Source of the DNA: Campylobacter sp. RM10537
GTDB lineage: Bacteria > Campylobacterota > Campylobacteria > Campylobacterales > Campylobacteraceae
Length of the DNA: 64,000 nt
Direction: 5' to 3'
NCBI RefSeq assembly: GCF_022369435.1
Contig: NZ_CP059597.1
Coordinates: 558,001-622,000, forward strand
How positions within the stretch are numbered: the stretch's first letter is position 1; every line of letters starts with the position of its first letter. Positions 47,513 through 58,057 of the stretch are shown piece after piece. A model generated the notes under the pieces. It was not told the origin of the DNA and made no database searches. It saw nothing but the letters and a program-made list of their open reading frames with translations. The translations under genes and the position numbers were made by a program.

Positions 47513-48120
47513 TTAATGCTACCTTGCCTATCCAAATGAAGATTTTAGGAAAAACTGGATATGGTCATTATACTTTATTATTAAATCATAAAAGAATTCA
47601 AACTAAAAGCATGATTGATTTGGAAATAGGTGCAGAATATTTAGCTGAAATTTATAAAGAAAAAAGCGGGGCAATACAATTTAAACATTTATCAAAGAGA
47701 CCAGTTTTTACACCTTTTGAAGAAGGTTTGCCTTTGATAGTAGCGATTTTAGAAAACAAGATTAATTATAAAGAATATATTATTTCAAATCTTATAGAAT
47801 GCAAAAATAGAGAAAAGTATCAAATTTTAAAAGAAATGCTTTTTGCAAGTTTTGAAAATATTTATCACATTCCTTTTATTTTTGAAAACAAAGCTTGTTT
47901 GTTTCAGATGAAGAAAAAAACTAAATTTTTAGAAATTTATCTTTATTTCAGTGTTTTTGGTGCTTTAAAAATACTCATCGATAGCCATGGAGTTTCAATT
48001 TTTACTCCTTTTTTTAAAGTGCAAAAATTTTTAAATGAACACTTAAAATTTAATGTTATACAAGATAATAAAATTACGCCTTTATTTGTATTTAAGAAAC
48101 TATTTGATTTTAAGGGGTGA
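47509..48120 (+). CDS. Unknown protein within the glmU operon
   Basis: 203 residues, function not recognised. The first ~60 residues look like a small beta barrel (LPIQMKILGKTGYGHYTLLL, IGAEYLAEIYKEKSGAIQF). The middle is helical (IVAILENKINYKEYI), and the C-terminal half is beta-rich (ACLFQMKKKTKFLEIYLYFSVFGALKILI, ISIFTPFF-type). There are no TM segments or signal peptide. The layout recalls FliK-like C-terminal domains only vaguely, so no call is made. It overlaps coaBC and sits 3 bp before uppS, so is co-expressed with wall-precursor genes. Confidence 0.55.
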   Translation: MINATLPIQMKILGKTGYGHYTLLLNHKRIQTKSMIDLEIGAEYLAEIYKEKSGAIQFKHLSKRPVFTPFEEGLPLIVAILENKINYKEYIISNLIECKNREKYQILKEMLFASFENIYHIPFIFENKACLFQMKKKTKFLEIYLYFSVFGALKILIDSHGVSIFTPFFKVQKFLNEHLKFNVIQDNKITPLFVFKKLFDFKG

Positions 48121-48123
48121 AAA

Positions 48124-48792
48124 TTGAATGATTTAAAACATCTTGCTATAGTTATGGATGGCAATAGACGCTGGGCAAAAGCTAAAGGTTTTTTGGCAAA
48201 GTTGGGTTATTCTCAAGGGGTAAAGACTATGCAAAAACTTATGGAAGCCTGTGTCGAGGAAGGAGTTTCTAATTTAAGTTTATTTGCTTTTAGTACTGAA
48301 AATTGGAATAGACCTAAAGATGAAATTGAATTTATTTTTGAACTTTTAGATCGTTGTTTAAATGAAGCCTTAGAAAAATTTGAAAAAAACAATGTCCGTT
48401 TAAGAGCTATTGGTGATTTAACAAGACTTGATCAAGTCTTAAGAGATAAAATTGCTTTAGTAGAAGAAACAACTAAGCATTGTGATAAATTGTGCGTTAA
48501 TTTGGCCATTAGTTACGGTGCTAAAGATGAAATCGTTCGTGCTACACGTCGAGTTATAGAAAAAGGTTTAGAAATCAATGAAAAAAATATCAGCGATAAT
48601 TTAGATTTGCCTTTAGATGTTGATTTAATGCTTCGCGTAGGAAATGCAAAAAGACTTTCAAATTTTTTACTTTGGCAATGCGCTTATGCTGAAATTTATT
48701 TTAGTGAGACTTTATTTCCTAGTCTTACAAAAAGAGAATTTAAAAAAATTATCAAAGAATACAGAAAAAGAGAGAGAACATTTGGAAGGTGA
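48124..48792 (+). CDS. uppS: Undecaprenyl diphosphate synthase
   Basis: Makes the C55 carrier for peptidoglycan and LOS. 222 residues with a TTG start after AAGGGGTGA. Motifs: LAIVMDGNRRWAKAKG (catalytic Asp), SLFAFSTENWNRP, LCVNLAISYGAKDEIV, and DVDLMLRVGNAKRLSNFLLWQCAYAEI. In most UppS the last motif is R-x-G/S-x-x-R-L-S-N-F-L-L-W-Q, as seen. Slightly shorter than E. coli. Confidence 0.96.
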   Translation: MNDLKHLAIVMDGNRRWAKAKGFLAKLGYSQGVKTMQKLMEACVEEGVSNLSLFAFSTENWNRPKDEIEFIFELLDRCLNEALEKFEKNNVRLRAIGDLTRLDQVLRDKIALVEETTKHCDKLCVNLAISYGAKDEIVRATRRVIEKGLEINEKNISDNLDLPLDVDLMLRVGNAKRLSNFLLWQCAYAEIYFSETLFPSLTKREFKKIIKEYRKRERTFGR

Positions 48793-49579
48793 AATTTTAA
48801 TTGAAGAAATTCTAAAATATATTTTTTTAATCATTTTAGGCTTTAGTTTAGGTTCATTTTGTATGTGTTTTTTAAATCGTTTTTGTGAAAATAAACCTCT
48901 TTTAAGTGCAAGATCTTATTGTTTTTCCTGCCATAAAAAACTTAGTATTATAGATCTTATACCTTTTTTATCATATATATTTTTAAAAGCTAGATGTAGA
49001 TTTTGTAAAGAAAAAATTCCCATTGGTATATTTTTAGCTGAAATTTTAGGTATGGTTTTTGTTCTTATTGCTTATTTTTTTAGTAAAAATTTATTAGAAT
49101 TTCTGGTTTTTTCGTTATATTTATTTGTTTTTTGGATGCTTTCTTATATAGATATAAAATTTAAAGCAGTTCCGCAAATATTGCTTTGGGTTTTGTTTTT
49201 TTTGGCCTTAATTTTTAAGCTAAATATCAATGAATTTTTTTATTTTTTTATCTTTGAAGATTTTAAAAGCGGCTTTTTAATACAAGCTTTTTCTTTTGCA
49301 GGTTTTTTATTTTTACTTAAAAATTTTACAGGCTATATTAAGAATTTTAGATCAAAAAATATACAAGAAAATTTAGGAGATGCTGATATTATTGTGTGTG
49401 CTAGTATAGCTGGAATTTTTGGCTTTAAGGAAAGTTTTATAATACTTTTTTGTGGAGCTTTATTGACTTTACCATTTTTTATTTTTTACAAAACAAGAGA
49501 ATTGGCATTTTTACCTTTTATAAATATTGCTTTTATTGGCTATGTAATTTTTTTAATTTTTAATCAGGGATTAGCATGA
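48782..49579 (+). CDS. Type IV prepilin leader peptidase (A24 family)
   Basis: 265 residues from TTG 48782, the only in-frame start just before the conserved part; the longer open frame from 48644 lies inside uppS. Membrane protein with about seven TM segments. N-terminal ILGFSLGSFCMCFLNRF, then a zinc-type pair CFSCHKK and CRFCKEK. The catalytic Asps are in SYIDIKFKAVP and LGDADIIV. C. jejuni has no type IV pili; its prepilin peptidase (Cj0825) processes pseudopilins of the DNA-uptake machinery. It overlaps lptF/G by 4 bp. Confidence 0.85.
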   Translation: MEGEILIEEILKYIFLIILGFSLGSFCMCFLNRFCENKPLLSARSYCFSCHKKLSIIDLIPFLSYIFLKARCRFCKEKIPIGIFLAEILGMVFVLIAYFFSKNLLEFLVFSLYLFVFWMLSYIDIKFKAVPQILLWVLFFLALIFKLNINEFFYFFIFEDFKSGFLIQAFSFAGFLFLLKNFTGYIKNFRSKNIQENLGDADIIVCASIAGIFGFKESFIILFCGALLTLPFFIFYKTRELAFLPFINIAFIGYVIFLIFNQGLA

Positions 49580-50601
49580 AACTTGTTTCAAGATATATTT
49601 TAAATCAATTTTTAAGCACCAATCTTTCCATTTTTTTTGTACTTTTTAGCATTGTTTCTATGGTATTTTTTATCCAATTGGCTAAATTGACTTCAAGTAT
49701 AGAAATCAGTTTCTTAGATTTACTTGAACTCTATAGTTTTATGTTGCCTAGAATTTTGATTTTTACTTTGCCTATATCTTTTTTTATAGCACTAACTTTG
49801 ACTTTATTTAGACTTTCTAGAGAAAATGAAAGCATAGTTCTTTTTACTTTAGGATTTTCTCCAAAGGCCTTAGCTTCATTATTTTTGAAAATTTCTGCTT
49901 TAGTTAGCGCTTTAATGTTATTTACATCTTTAGTAATGATACCTTTGGTATTAGAACTTCAAGATAATTTTATTGATTATAAAAAAACACAGGTAAAATT
50001 TAATTACAAAACAGGAGAATTTGGGCAAAAATTTTTAGATTGGATGATTTTTATAGAAAAACAAGATGGCGATAAATATGAAAATATCGTTATGTATCAT
50101 CCAAAAAGGATACAAAGCGATAAAGAGCAGCTTATCGTTGCTAAAGAAGCTACTGTGCAAAAAGAAAGTACAGGTTTTGCTTTTAAGCTTTCTAATGGAA
50201 AAATGTATAATTTTGAAGAATCTAAAATGCTTTTTACGGGAGAATTTGAAAATCTTACTCTAAATACTAAATTTAATAATGATAATTTTAAAATTAAAAA
50301 ATTTTATGAATACTGGCTAGATATCAATTCCAACACAAAACGTGCCAAAGAATTTGTGATTTACACCACTATAGCACTTTTTCCATTGGCAAGTACGCTT
50401 TTTGCACTGTCATTTGGTATCGTAACTTATCGCTATGAAAAAGGTTTTATTTATGTAGGAATGTTTGGTGTTATCGTGGTTTATTTTGGACTTTTGAGTT
50501 TGTTTTATAAACCACCTTTATTAGCATGTTTTACCATTTTTATAGTTAGTTTTATCGCTTCGATGATTTGTTTTAAAAAAATGATTTTAAGTCGTTATTG
50601 A
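49576..50601 (+). CDS. LptF/LptG-family LPS/LOS export permease
   Basis: 341 residues. YjgP/YjgQ fold: TM segments at about 15-40, 55-80 and 100-120, a periplasmic beta-jellyroll domain (about 125-260; FGQKFLDWMIFIEK, GKMYNFEES), then three TM segments at the C-terminus. It forms the inner-membrane part of the Lpt bridge with LptBC. It cannot be assigned to F or G by sequence alone; the partner is not in the window. It overlaps its neighbours on both sides. Confidence 0.9.
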   Translation: MKLVSRYILNQFLSTNLSIFFVLFSIVSMVFFIQLAKLTSSIEISFLDLLELYSFMLPRILIFTLPISFFIALTLTLFRLSRENESIVLFTLGFSPKALASLFLKISALVSALMLFTSLVMIPLVLELQDNFIDYKKTQVKFNYKTGEFGQKFLDWMIFIEKQDGDKYENIVMYHPKRIQSDKEQLIVAKEATVQKESTGFAFKLSNGKMYNFEESKMLFTGEFENLTLNTKFNNDNFKIKKFYEYWLDINSNTKRAKEFVIYTTIALFPLASTLFALSFGIVTYRYEKGFIYVGMFGVIVVYFGLLSLFYKPPLLACFTIFIVSFIASMICFKKMILSRY

Positions 50602-51323
50602 TGAAATTAAAATTGATTTTTTCTTATGATGGTTCAGCTTTTTTAGGTTCAGCAACCCAACCGCATGGAAAAAGTGTCCAAGATGCCTTGCAAAAGGCTT
50701 TGGCTCATCTTGGAATTTTTTCTAAAATTCTAATGGCATCAAGAACAGATAAAGGGGTTCATGCTAGTTTTATGGTTGCTTGTGTTGAATGTGGGGATCA
50801 TTTTAAAGATCTTATCTATCTTAAAAATCAACTCAATAAATTTTCACATCCTTATATACATATTAAGCATTTAAAATTTATGCCCTCTGATTTTGAAGTA
50901 AGATTTGATGTTAAGAGTAGGGAATATCGCTATATTTTTTATCATGGAAATTTTAATCCTTTTGTATCGCGATATGTTTATTTTTATCCAAAAATAGACA
51001 TTAACAAAGCTAATGAAATTTTGAAATATTTTTTTGGAGAACATGATTTTAAATATTTTTGCAAAAGCGGAAGTGATGTTAAAAGCACAGTTAGAAAGGT
51101 ATTTAAATCTCATGCTTATTCTTATAAAAATATGACTATTTTTCATTTTAGAGCCAATGGTTTTTTAAGAGGACAAATTCGTTTGATAGTAGCAAGTGTT
51201 TTAAAGGTTTTAGAAGGAAAAATGACCAAAGAGCAACTTATAGAGCAACTAAAAACTATAAAAAAGTATAATCATTTTTTAGCTCCTCCTAATGGGCTTT
51301 ATCTTAGCAAAATCACCTATTAA
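50601..51323 (+). CDS. truA: tRNA pseudouridine(38-40) synthase TruA
   Basis: Makes pseudouridine in the anticodon arm. 240 residues; ATG 50601 shares its A with the upstream stop (an in-frame TTG at 50598 is possible). Catalytic Asp in ASRTDKGVHA; KSREYRYIFYHGNFNPF and RANGFLRGQIRLIVASVL are conserved. The usual YxGxxYxGxQxQ entry is YDGSAFLGSATQP here. Last gene of the glmU operon. Confidence 0.94.
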   Translation: MKLKLIFSYDGSAFLGSATQPHGKSVQDALQKALAHLGIFSKILMASRTDKGVHASFMVACVECGDHFKDLIYLKNQLNKFSHPYIHIKHLKFMPSDFEVRFDVKSREYRYIFYHGNFNPFVSRYVYFYPKIDINKANEILKYFFGEHDFKYFCKSGSDVKSTVRKVFKSHAYSYKNMTIFHFRANGFLRGQIRLIVASVLKVLEGKMTKEQLIEQLKTIKKYNHFLAPPNGLYLSKITY

Positions 51324-51586
51324 CTTTTTTGTAAAAAATAATAAAATTTATTTATTTAAAATAATAAAAAATTTTAATTTAATAATTTCAATTATATTTT
51401 ATTATAATTGCAATTATTTTTAATAATAATATAAATTATTTTTAAAAATAACACTATAAAAAAAGTTAAAGCTATCAAATCAACCCTATAATAATACTAG
51501 CTTTAACTTTTTCAAAATCAATATATTGATTTAATAATATAAATTATTTCTTAAATATTTTTAGAAATAATTTTCAAGGAGAAATG
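51324..51586 (+). promoter_or_regulatory. Long AT-rich leader before the autotransporter
   Basis: 263 bp with no gene. It is extremely A/T-rich, with a 14-bp palindrome ATAATTGCAATTAT at 51404-51417 and several possible -10 sequences. A stable hairpin is described separately. A good SD (AAGGAGA) lies just before the ATG pair at 51584/51587. It probably holds the promoter of the autotransporter; no single promoter stands out. Confidence 0.5.
51460..51512 (+). terminator. 15-bp perfect hairpin in the autotransporter leader
   Basis: AAAAAGTTAAAGCTA (51460-51474) and TAGCTTTAACTTTTT (51498-51512), 23-nt loop. The 3' arm ends in five Ts, so it could end the glmU operon, or act as an attenuator if transcription starts before it. 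Confidence 0.6.
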
Positions 51587-54500
51587 ATGAAAAATCAAAC
51601 TTTATTCAATAGGGGGGGATCTAGAAAAATCCAATCCATCCTTTTCTAAAAAATTCTTATTTTCTTTAGCAACAGTTTCTGTTTTAAGCACCTGTGCTGA
51701 AGCTTCTATAACTGGTCCAGGCTGCAATGGCAGTAATTGTGCAACTATTTCTGATAGTAAAACCGGACAAATCACTATAACTGGCAATGGCAGTTCTAAT
51801 TCCTTAACTATATCAAGTGGTGGAACCCTATCTAATGAAAATAATAAAGCTATTTATGCTCATGCAAAGGATAGTGAAACTCTGACTATTACAAATCTAA
51901 AAAATGAAGGAATTATAAATGGTAAGGTAAGTGTAGAAAATAGCAAAGGAAATTTTACAGGAACAATTACTGTTAATACTTTTGAAAATGAAGGTCAAAT
52001 TAATGGACAAATTTATATGGGAATTTGGGGAAGCAATCAAGGAACTCTTACTATAGATAATTTTAATAATAGCGGAACTATAAAAGCAGATAATGGTAAT
52101 GGAATTCTTTTTGAAGGAAATGTCCATATGGAAACTTTTAAAAATAGTGGGATGATACAAGCAAATAAAGCTATAGAGTTAAAAGGCGGAACTATACAAA
52201 ATTTTACCAATGATTCTTCAGGAACTATACAAGGAAATGAAGTGGGTATAGTTATAAATTCACATATAAATACTTTTGAAAACAAAGGTCTGATAAATTC
52301 ACCTGGAAATGGTCGGTATAATAATGGCATATGGATAAGTTCAGGTGCCAATATAGAAACTTTTACAAATAGTGGAACTATAAGTGGTGGAAATGGCATA
52401 AGAGCTCAAGGTGGAACTATAAAAACTTTGATTAATAGTGGAACTATAGTCAGCAGTGGTAAAGAATTAACAGGTGCTGGTATTAAATTGGAATCAGGTG
52501 GAACTATAGATAATATAATAAATACAGGAACTATACAATCTAACTCTTATGGTATAGCTGTATCTCATGGTAGTTTTGGAACACTTACTATAAAAGAAGG
52601 AGGTGTGGTTTATGGAGAAAAAGCAGGGATAATTGTAGGTCAATGGCAAACCCTAGGTGATTTATATATAGATGGCAAAAACAAAGAAAAAGATACCACA
52701 GTAAGCGGAATTTATAGCAACGAAGATGGAATTTTTTTAGAAAAATATTCACAAACTAAAAAGATAGAACTTAAAAATGGTGGTATTATAAAAGGTCTAG
52801 ATAATGGTATAAAATTGGGTCAAGGAGCTTCTTTAAGTGGAGAAATGATTTTATCTGGCGAAGGCTCTAGAGTGGAAGGTGGAAGTGGTGCTGGTGTATC
52901 CAATGTAAGTGGAACAATAAGTGGCTCTATTAAAGTGGAGAATGGAGCAACCGTAACCTCTTCATCGGGTCAAGCTATATCTAACTCTGGTTCTGGAAGT
53001 ATAATAGGCGGTATTACTATTAGCGGAGAAAATACTAAACTTGAAGGTAATATAATAAATACAGATAATGCTTCTATAGGTAGTGATATTAAAATAGAAA
53101 ATGGAGCTAATGTCGAGGGTGGTATAGTCAATCAAGGTAATGGATCTATCTCTGGTTCTATTACAGTAGGTAAAGGTAGTAAACTTGATTCTATAGTCAA
53201 TACTTCTACTTCCGATACAGGAATTTCAGGTTCTATTACCAATAATAGCGATAATAAACTAGAAATTTCTAATGGTGAAGGTGCTACTATAGGCGGCGGA
53301 ATTGTAAATAGTGGTAATGGAACTATACATATAAATAATCAAGGAAGTATTGGTAAAAATGAAAGTGGAAGTAATATAACCAATAATGGTAATATAGTAG
53401 TAGAAGATTGGGTTGTTTCTACGGGAGATGATGGTAAATTAGAAGGTATTGTAGTAGGTGGAGATGGGGCTGATAAAGTAACTATAGATAATGTAACTAT
53501 AGATCAAGGTGGACTTGATTTGGGAGAACTTGAAGATATAAGCAATATTGTTTCTGGGGTTAAACCAGGTCAAGTAGGTAATATAGGAATAAATGGAAGT
53601 GGAGAAATTTCTTTAGGTTTTGATCCTATTACTGGAAAATTATCAACTGATTTTAACCTTAATGCTTCTATAGCAGGAGCTACTTTTAGATCTTTGATTA
53701 ATACCACTTCAAGAAGAGCTTCTTTTATAGATAGTGTTATGGGTAATTCTATGCAACATTTTGCATTTGCTAAACCTAATACAAGTATTGCTATGCAAGA
53801 AAAAGGTAATTTATATGCAAATGCAAGTGATTATATAAAAAATGATTTTAATAATGGAAGCTACGGTTATAATAAAGAGCATTCTTTATTTATCCTTCCT
53901 TATACTTCATCGCAAAATGTTGAGCTTTCTTTAAATGAAGAGAGTAAAGGGCATACTAGAGGAACTATTATAGGTTATTCTACCCTAAAAGATAGTGGTA
54001 TATATGGTGTATATGTGGGCTATGAGGATACTAAAATGAGTTCGACTTATTTTGATATAAATAATAGATCTTATTATACAGGTTTAAAATACACTTTAAT
54101 ACCCTATTTACAACAAGCAAAGGGCAAGAAGTTTATTTAAAAGCTCAAGGTAAAACAGCTTTTATCAAAAATAAATTAAGTAAAAAAATTGGTAAAAGTG
54201 AAGCTGAGGCAAGTCCAAATTCTTATGCTTATGGTATGAGTGGAGATTTAGGAATGAATTTTAACCATGGGGATAATATCTTCTCTCCAGAAGCAGGTTT
54301 AGTTTATGAAGGAGGCTATACTGAAGCTTTTTCTATGATAAATACTAAAGGTCAAGCTACGGTTATGGGTGGAGAAAGAACCTATGCAAATTATTTAAAT
54401 CTTTTATCTACAAGAACAAGTTTTACATGGTTTAGAGACTGGTTGCCAAATCTAAAAACCTCTATGACTTTAGGAGCTAAGTTTAATATCAATCCACAAG

Positions 54501-54694
54501 TAAAAGCTAAGGCTAGATTTGGCCAAGTAAAAGTAAAAGATGAGTTTTATTTACCAAGAGTGCAAAGATATGTAACTACATCTATGATTGTCCCTTTAAA
54601 CAATGTTTTTTATTTTAGTTTAAACTATAATGGAATGTTTGATTCTAAAGGTGATACGCATACAGGATTTGCACAATTTAACTACATATGGTAA
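51587..54694 (+). pseudogene. CapA-like autotransporter adhesin, off by two frameshifts
   Basis: If both shifts are repaired, one 1035-residue protein results. The ATG at 51587 (SD AAGGAGA) opens MKNQTLFNR, then meets a seven-G tract (51602-51608) and stops at a TAA near 51650. With six or nine G the frame continues through a signal (FSKKFLFSLATVSVLSTCAEA) into a passenger of SGTI/NSG-type beta-helix repeats, then the autotransporter barrel. A second shift lies near 54107-54109: one extra T would join the barrel (TTSKGQEVYLKA...) to its end, FAQFNYIW. Campylobacter Cap proteins are phase-variable outer-membrane adhesins. The second shift makes this copy non-functional unless it is an assembly error. 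Confidence 0.8.
51602..51608 (+). repeat. Seven-G contingency tract
   Basis: GGGGGGG within codons 8-11 of the autotransporter. Slippage to six or nine restores the frame; seven is OFF. Poly-G tracts are the usual phase-variation device in Campylobacter. Confidence 0.85.
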
Positions 54695-54767
54695 AAAATT
54701 ATTATGAGAATTCTTAAAATTAAAAACAAATTATAAACTAGTGCTAACTAAATAATCATTTTAAGAT

Positions 54768-54796
54768 AAAACCATTGATTTTTAATCGGTGGTTTT
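54768..54796 (+). terminator. Terminator after the autotransporter
   Basis: AAAACCATTGAT (54768-54779) and ATCGGTGGTTTT (54785-54796) pair over 12 positions with two G-T; 5-nt loop; then TTTATT-type tail. Confidence 0.75.
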
Positions 54797-54856
54797 ATTT
54801 ATTATTTGCTTATTTTTATCTTACTTGATTTTATTTTTTAATTTTTGATTATTGTA

Positions 54857-55255
54857 TCAATTTTTATAAAGCGGTAGTTCTCGCATAATACATTTATCTT
54901 GAACAAAGTTAATCCCTAATTCTTGACATTTTTTTTGTACTTCATCATTAAAAATACCAAGTTGAAGCCAAAAATTTTTAATTCTTTTTTTTATAAGGAT
55001 TGGTAATAAATTAGCAGCAAAACTTCCTTTTCTAAACATCAAAACAAGATCTATTGTTTCATTGATATCTTCTAAATTTCTGTATATTTTCTCGCCTAAA
55101 ACTTCTTCAAATTTAGGATAAATGGGATAAATTTTATAACCATTTTTTTGTAAATATTGAGCTACGATAAAAGATGCTTTATTTTTATCAACACTTAATC
55201 CAACTACGGCGATATTTTTTGTTTGATGAATTATTTTTTTAATATTTTCATCCAT
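54857..55255 (-). CDS. CoA-binding domain protein (YccU-like)
   Basis: 132 residues, one Rossmann-type CoA-binding domain: IAVVGLSVDKNKASFIVAQYLQKNGYKIYPIYP, VLMFRKG, and LQLGIFNDEVQKKCQELGINFVQDKCIMRE. Small stand-alone proteins of this family bind CoA; the biological role is unclear. It follows trmA by 10 bp on the same strand. Confidence 0.85.
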   Translation of the reverse strand: MDENIKKIIHQTKNIAVVGLSVDKNKASFIVAQYLQKNGYKIYPIYPKFEEVLGEKIYRNLEDINETIDLVLMFRKGSFAANLLPILIKKRIKNFWLQLGIFNDEVQKKCQELGINFVQDKCIMRELPLYKN

Positions 55256-55265
55256 ATTTTTTTCT

Positions 55266-56339
55266 TTATGATTTAGTAAGTAGTGTTGTACACTCTAAAT
55301 GTGGAGTATTGGCAAATTGATCAAAAATAGCCATTTTTGTTATTTTATGTGTTTGATTTAATACCTTTAAATTTTCTTTAAGGCTTATGGGATTACATGA
55401 GATATAAATAATATTATCATATTGCTTTATCAAATCTATCACGCTTTTATCTAATCCTGCACGAGGAGGATCAACTAAAACATGAGAAAAATGAAAATCA
55501 TCTAAATTAAATTGCCTTAAGCGAAAAAAATCTCTCTCTTTCTTTAAAGCTTGGCTTAATTCTTCGCTAGAAAGACGAACAAAATAAATATTTTTAACAT
55601 CATTTAATTCACAATTTTTAAGAGCAAAATGGATATTGTTTTTTGAAATTTCAGTTGCTAAAATTTTAGAAAAATCATCAGCCAAGGCAAGGGTAAAATT
55701 ACCATAACCACAATAAAGCTCAAGTAGATCTTTTTTAACCTCAAAAGCAAGACTTTCTTTGACCCAAGAAATCATTTTTTCATTGATAAAAGTATTAGGC
55801 TGAATAAAACAATCATTATTAAATTCATAAAAAATTTCTTTATCTCCTATCAAAAGACTTTGTTTTAAATTTTCACGATTAAAAACTAATTTTTTATTTT
55901 TACTTCTCGCAATTAAGTTACAGTTTAATTTAGAGCTTAAATTAGCTAGATCTTGATTAATGGTTTCTATATTTTTATGATAGAGTAGAGTGGTGCTTAA
56001 TTCATGCTTTGTTGCTAAAAATTCCACTCCAAAAAGTTTTTCTTTTAAATTGATATTAGTTTCAATTTTTTCAAGTAAAATGGGCATAAAATCACAAATT
56101 TTTTTATCTGGAAAATCAATATTATCTATGATAATCTTTTTCTTGGTTTTTGGATCAAACATTGCATAATAAATTTTATGATTATCATGATAAAAAGAAA
56201 ATTCGGCTCTAGTCCTAAAATGTTTTATTGGAGAATTAAAAAAATCAATTTCTCCATTATAAAATTCAAGAAAAAAATCTTTTATGAAAGAAATTTTTTC
56301 TTGAAAATCGATTATATTGCCAAATTCTTTAAGACTCAT
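55266..56339 (-). CDS. trmA: tRNA (uracil-54-C5)-methyltransferase TrmA
   Basis: SAM-dependent enzyme making ribothymidine-54. 357 residues. [15 protein letters not shown] is the SAM motif; [13 protein letters not shown] and YISCNPISL carry the catalytic Cys; the C-terminal HLECTTLL closes. The N-terminal part ([11 protein letters not shown]) fits TrmA without a TRAM domain. It overlaps the nhaC stop by 4 bp. Confidence 0.94.
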   Translation of the reverse strand: MSLKEFGNIIDFQEKISFIKDFFLEFYNGEIDFFNSPIKHFRTRAEFSFYHDNHKIYYAMFDPKTKKKIIIDNIDFPDKKICDFMPILLEKIETNINLKEKLFGVEFLATKHELSTTLLYHKNIETINQDLANLSSKLNCNLIARSKNKKLVFNRENLKQSLLIGDKEIFYEFNNDCFIQPNTFINEKMISWVKESLAFEVKKDLLELYCGYGNFTLALADDFSKILATEISKNNIHFALKNCELNDVKNIYFVRLSSEELSQALKKERDFFRLRQFNLDDFHFSHVLVDPPRAGLDKSVIDLIKQYDNIIYISCNPISLKENLKVLNQTHKITKMAIFDQFANTPHLECTTLLTKS

Positions 56340-58057
56340 GGTAATTTTTTTCCTATTATCTTAAGCAATAAAGCAATAAGAATTAAATTGCAAGGTAAAA
56401 CAATCCAAATACTAACACCTAAAGATACTGGAATATATCCTGTCAATAAAGAAATAGCACAGATAAATAAAGCATAAGGAATTTGAGTTTTTACATGCTC
56501 CATGTGATCACATTTTGCGCTCATTGAAGATAAGATAACATTATCAGCAATTGGAGAACAATGGTTTCCAAAAATAGCTCCTGTTAAAACACAACTAATA
56601 TTAATCACTATATAATGATGCATAGCATTAGCATCCATTCCGCTAAGTTGTGCAATTTTATAGGCCAATGGAACAGCTAGAGGCATTAAAATTCCCATAG
56701 TTCCATAACTTGTGCCTATAGCAAAAGAAATGCCTGAAGCAAAAGCAAAAATAGTCGCAGGTAAAATATAATCAGGCATTTTATCTGCTAATAAACTTGT
56801 AATAAAAAGTGAAGTTCCAAGCTCTTTTACAATGCTTGAAAGTGACCAAGCAAGTAAAAGTAATATGATGGTAAAAATCATTGTTTTCCATCCATAAATC
56901 CATGTTTCAATAGCTTCTTTAATATTAAAAATTTTGCGATAAACCCCAATAAATATTGCTACAATACTTGAAAATAAAGCCGCTTGAAAAAGAACGACAG
57001 AAGAGTCAGCCTTTCCAAAAACCATTCTTAGGGTTTCAAAAGAAAGAGGATAAGCATCGGCCTTTTCTAACTCTTCTCCTGATAAAGCATTAAAGCCATT
57101 AAAATAAAAACCAAGTAAAGCAAGAATCATAAGAGTTAAAATAGGAATAATAGCATTAAAAACGCAAATTTTTATTTCATCCTTAGGAGCTAAAAATTGA
57201 TCTTCCAATTCTGCTGTATCTAGAGTTTTAGATTTTACGATAGGAGCGATTTTTCCAGTAGTTATAGCGCGCATTTGTGCTTGATACATAGGACCAAATT
57301 CTCTTTTCATAATTGCTGTCATTAAAACAAAAAAGAGCATAAAAATATTATAAAAACGATAAGGAATGGTTTCTAAAAAAATACCAAAGGCGTTGATATT
57401 TTCGTAACCAATATCTTTATAAGCAGTTTTAATAAGAGAAATTTCTACACCTATCCAAGTTGAAATAATAGCAATACCAGCTACAGGTGCAGCCGTAGAA
57501 TCGATAATAAAAGCAAATTTTTCACGCGAAATTTTAAATTTATCTGCCAAAGGACGCATGATAGGTCCAACTATTAATAAATTAGCATAATCATCAAAAA
57601 ATATTAAAAGCCCTAAAAACCAAGTATTAACTTGAGCACTTACAGCAGATTTTGCTCTTTTTGCAAATTTTAAAGCCATAGCTTTTGCACCACCCATTTT
57701 GGTTACAAGTGCCACAAGTCCACCTATGCAAAGAATTTGTAAAATAATACCTGCATTGGCAGGATCTGAAGCAGAATTTAAAATAAAAGCAATGATTTTA
57801 GAAAATGATTCTACGGCTGTATTATAAAAATTGAGCAGTGAAAGGGAATGTTCTTTTAAGATATAAGTGGAAAGACTTAAAAGAAAAGTTCCGCTTAAAA
57901 CACCCATAAAAAGAGACAAAATCACATCTTTAGTGATAAAAGCTAAAGCAATAGCAATAAAAGGAGGTATTAAAGTAAAAATTCCAAATAAATTAGCATT
58001 GGCTTCAGAAGAAGCTAAGCAAAATAGTGGCAAACAAATAAATAAAAATATTTTCAT
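56336..58057 (-). CDS. nhaC: NhaC-type Na+/H+ antiporter
   Basis: 573 residues from ATG 58057, which overlaps the SDR stop codon (ATGA); an in-frame ATG at 58087 lies within the SDR gene. It begins with a signal-like segment ([21 protein letters not shown]), then about 11-13 TM segments. Family motifs: [87 protein letters not shown]. The long form resembles arginine/ornithine- or malate-linked NhaC exchangers too, so the ion is not certain. Confidence 0.85.
   Translation of the reverse strand: MKIFLFICLPLFCLASSEANANLFGIFTLIPPFIAIALAFITKDVILSLFMGVLSGTFLLSLSTYILKEHSLSLLNFYNTAVESFSKIIAFILNSASDPANAGIILQILCIGGLVALVTKMGGAKAMALKFAKRAKSAVSAQVNTWFLGLLIFFDDYANLLIVGPIMRPLADKFKISREKFAFIIDSTAAPVAGIAIISTWIGVEISLIKTAYKDIGYENINAFGIFLETIPYRFYNIFMLFFVLMTAIMKREFGPMYQAQMRAITTGKIAPIVKSKTLDTAELEDQFLAPKDEIKICVFNAIIPILTLMILALLGFYFNGFNALSGEELEKADAYPLSFETLRMVFGKADSSVVLFQAALFSSIVAIFIGVYRKIFNIKEAIETWIYGWKTMIFTIILLLLAWSLSSIVKELGTSLFITSLLADKMPDYILPATIFAFASGISFAIGTSYGTMGILMPLAVPLAYKIAQLSGMDANAMHHYIVINISCVLTGAIFGNHCSPIADNVILSSMSAKCDHMEHVKTQIPYALFICAISLLTGYIPVSLGVSIWIVLPCNLILIALLLKIIGKKLP

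Noticed and set aside
51404-51417. 14-bp palindrome ATAATTGCAATTAT as a Fur-type operator
   Set aside because: It is pure AT-rich symmetry in a very AT-rich leader and does not carry enough of a known Fur consensus to claim.
52050-52560. Regular short repeats that might suggest a CRISPR or VNTR array
   Set aside because: They are imperfect codons for the SGTI/NSG beta-helix repeats of the autotransporter passenger, with no spacers or constant repeat length.
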